Below are positions 6,109-7,482 of a stretch of 7,482 nucleotides of DNA, one piece after another. This DNA is from Candidatus Latescibacterota bacterium (GTDB lineage Bacteria > Latescibacterota > UBA2968 > UBA8231). The stretch is from assembly GCA_003529325.1 (NCBI GenBank), contig DPVW01000336.1, positions 1 to 7,482 on the forward strand. The letters run 5' to 3'. Each line of letters starts with the position of its first letter. Within the stretch, counting starts at the first letter, position 1. Position numbers and translations under genes: made by a program. Under the pieces are notes generated by a model, which saw only the letters and a list, made by a program, of their open reading frames with translations, had not been told where the DNA came from and made no database searches.

Positions 6109-6165
6109 GAAGGACTTAACCCTCACCAATGCAACCCAAATCTCGCATATGCCACGACAGCCCCG

Positions 6166-7155
6166 GTGACCGAAAACGTCGAGTCCATGGAAACCGAAGA
6201 CCTCGTACAGGCCATCCTTGATCTGGAACATGATCGGGAGGTGCAGGTAGAGGACACGGACCTGGCGCAGGAATTGTCCGACCACGTCAAAGAGTATGTT
6301 GACGAGCTCGTGCAGTTGCGGGCAGACGAGTCGGTTGGTGAAGGGCGGAAACGCAAAGGGCGCAAGAACGTCGAGGTGCCGGAAGGTCCCGTACCGGAAC
6401 TCATGGCGCTACCCCCCGGCGAGCAGGCCCGCTGGATTTTCATGGAACGTTACATCTCGCTGGAAAAGCACGAAGACATTCTGGGAATCAACCTCCAACC
6501 AGAAGCCTTCGCCGAGTTCCAGGAATCCTTCGACCGACTCATCAAGGATCTGCTGTTGCTTCCACGATCACTGGAAGCCGCAGGGAAAAATGACATCACT
6601 GGACTGCAGAAGCTCTTCGCCAGTTACGTGCCGATCTTTCGATATAACGAAATCGCCGACGACCACGGGGTACTGGCCGAAAGCTCCGTGGCGAATCTGC
6701 GACAAGCATACCACTCGTACTTTTACAAGCGGCGCAAAAAAACCAATTGGTTCGAGGCCCAACAATTCTACACCGAACCTGTCCCTGGTCCTCGTTGGGT
6801 ACTATGCGAAACCGAATATCACAACTGCACCCTCCGGCGCCCCCACCATAAATTGGACAAATTTGCCAGGGACTGGGACCTGCCCCCGGAATTCGCCCAT
6901 CAGAAAAGTATTGTCGAAGACATTTATGATCGTATCATCGTCGGTGAGGCCCTGGCCGAAGATCTGTTTGCGGGCGGCACAAACAACATGACAACGACAC
7001 AATATCGGGTCCGCAAGTCCCGACGGCTCGTCTTTACCGTGCAGCGTGTGCACAAGATCACCTTGCATGGCAAGAGGGGAATCCCGCACTGGCGAGCGTC
7101 ACGCCGTCTGTGGCCTGCCCTCCACCCCACCCTCGCCTTTCCGGAGACACCTTGA
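6166..7155 (+). CDS. Hypothetical protein, 329 aa, not recognised
   Basis: I do not recognise this family. The N-terminus (about 1-57) is strongly acidic and helical (METEDLVQAILDLEHDREVQ). A short basic patch RKRKGRK follows at 61-67. Residues 80-200 form a predicted helical region (MALPPGEQARWIFMERYISL; FAEFQESFDRLIKDLLLLP; LRQAYHSYFYKRRKK). The C-terminal part is rich in aromatic, His and Arg residues (FYTEPVPGPRWVLCETEYHNC at 201-221, split by a proline turn; LRRPHHKLDKFARDWDLP at 223-240; SRRLVFTVQRVHKITLHGK at 285-303; GIPHWRASRRLWPALHP at 305-321). No signal peptide or membrane helix is seen. The start used is GTG at 6166, the first start in frame after the stop at 6094; it lacks a clear ribosome site, and the ATG at 6187 is an alternative. 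The stop lies 4 nt before the next gene, so the two are probably co-transcribed. A nucleic-acid-related role is possible from the basic C-terminus but is only a guess. Confidence 0.72.
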   Translation: MTENVESMETEDLVQAILDLEHDREVQVEDTDLAQELSDHVKEYVDELVQLRADESVGEGRKRKGRKNVEVPEGPVPELMALPPGEQARWIFMERYISLEKHEDILGINLQPEAFAEFQESFDRLIKDLLLLPRSLEAAGKNDITGLQKLFASYVPIFRYNEIADDHGVLAESSVANLRQAYHSYFYKRRKKTNWFEAQQFYTEPVPGPRWVLCETEYHNCTLRRPHHKLDKFARDWDLPPEFAHQKSIVEDIYDRIIVGEALAEDLFAGGTNNMTTTQYRVRKSRRLVFTVQRVHKITLHGKRGIPHWRASRRLWPALHPTLAFPETP

Positions 7156-7159
7156 GGTT

Positions 7160-7482
7160 ATGAGCGAAGCCCGCATCGGTGAGCTCGAAGACCAGATCCA
7201 CCAGGAAGAGAAACATTTCCTGATGGAGAAGTACGCTTCCTTGCTCTTGGATCGACTCGGGTCGGCCAACCAGGAGGATGGCGATGAGCCTCTCGACGGG
7301 CGTGCCGTGGAGTCGTTGCAGGTCGCCCGCCCCATCGTCAGCGAACCTCTGGCCGAGAAGATCGCAGAATTCCTCTCTGCCCAAGGCCATGAATTGGAGG
7401 GATTGGAGGACGAGGAGGAGGGCGGCGCCGAGACGACGTCGACGGACACTGAGGGGAACGAAGCCGAGTACGGTGGCCTCTT
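7160..7482 (+). CDS. Hypothetical acidic protein, N-terminal part (C-terminus beyond window)
   Basis: The frame is open from the ATG at 7160 to the right edge: 107 codons are visible. It begins MSEARIGELEDQIHQEEKHF, a charged helix likely to form a coiled coil over about residues 4-35. Then come a Gln/Glu/Asp-rich linker, a second helical segment around 52-77 (RAVESLQVARPIVSEPLAEK) and a very acidic stretch (ELEGLEDEEEGGAE). No signal peptide or known motif is visible. The ATG is only 4 nt after the stop of the 329-aa gene; GAGG lies 2 nt before it, which is too close, and GGAG lies 13 nt before it, so start by translational coupling is likely. Because the gene is incomplete, the function cannot be assigned; it is probably a partner of the protein encoded upstream. 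Confidence 0.65.
   Translation, partial: MSEARIGELEDQIHQEEKHFLMEKYASLLLDRLGSANQEDGDEPLDGRAVESLQVARPIVSEPLAEKIAEFLSAQGHELEGLEDEEEGGAETTSTDTEGNEAEYGGL

Noticed and set aside
6296..6991. Plus-strand open frame of 231 codons inside the 329-aa gene, and an A7 run at 6736-6742 that might suggest frameshifting
   Set aside because: The Ser/Thr/Arg/Cys-rich translation is typical of a shadow frame. The A7 run falls on two Lys codons, and no downstream stimulatory structure or meaningful alternative product is seen.

Overview
This is a bacterial chromosomal segment of fairly high GC (about 58-60 percent by eye). It has Shine-Dalgarno sequences, sigma70-like promoters with 17-bp spacers, and compact operons. 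I saw no tRNA, rRNA, CRISPR array, insertion sequence or clear phage module. The phylum cannot be fixed from the sequence. A bacterial HerA/NurA pair beside a secreted CBM9-type protein fits an uncultivated environmental lineage better than a common model organism, but that is inference.

Layout. Positions 1-413 (minus) hold the N-terminal part of an NADPH-dependent FMN reductase-like flavoprotein that runs off the left edge. It is divergent from a secreted CBM9-like carbohydrate-binding protein (546-1301, plus). The 132-bp gap between them holds a good promoter and a 10-bp perfect palindrome. The CBM9 gene converges on the herA end of a four-gene minus-strand operon. In transcription order that operon is an exported or membrane-anchored SH3b-like protein (5705-4983), the NurA nuclease (4979-3798), a stand-alone HAS-barrel-like protein (3767 or 3797 to 3054) and the HerA hexameric ATPase (3054-1351). 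The genes are separated by 3 nt, by 0 or 30 nt depending on the start chosen, and by a 1-nt stop/start overlap. A TTGACA-N17-TAGCTT promoter sits so close to the first ATG that the transcript is predicted to be leaderless.

Upstream of the operon is a small one-pass membrane protein gene (5987-5838, minus). It is divergent from a two-gene plus-strand unit at the right edge: a 329-aa protein I do not recognise (6166-7155), then an acidic, partly coiled-coil protein that runs off the right edge (7160 onward). The 178-bp divergent gap carries an AT-rich interrupted inverted repeat next to a promoter candidate.

How the genes work together. NurA and HerA are the nuclease and translocase of a known DNA end-resection machine. 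HerA normally docks NurA through its own HAS-barrel, and here a second, separate HAS-barrel-like protein is encoded between them, so a three-component machine is the main hypothesis. NurA also carries four cysteines in a short insert-like segment (C-x7-C-x2-C-x8-C), a possible metal or Fe-S site. The exported SH3b protein at the head of the operon is an unexplained partner. The most unusual parts are this operon and the unrecognised gene pair at the right end.
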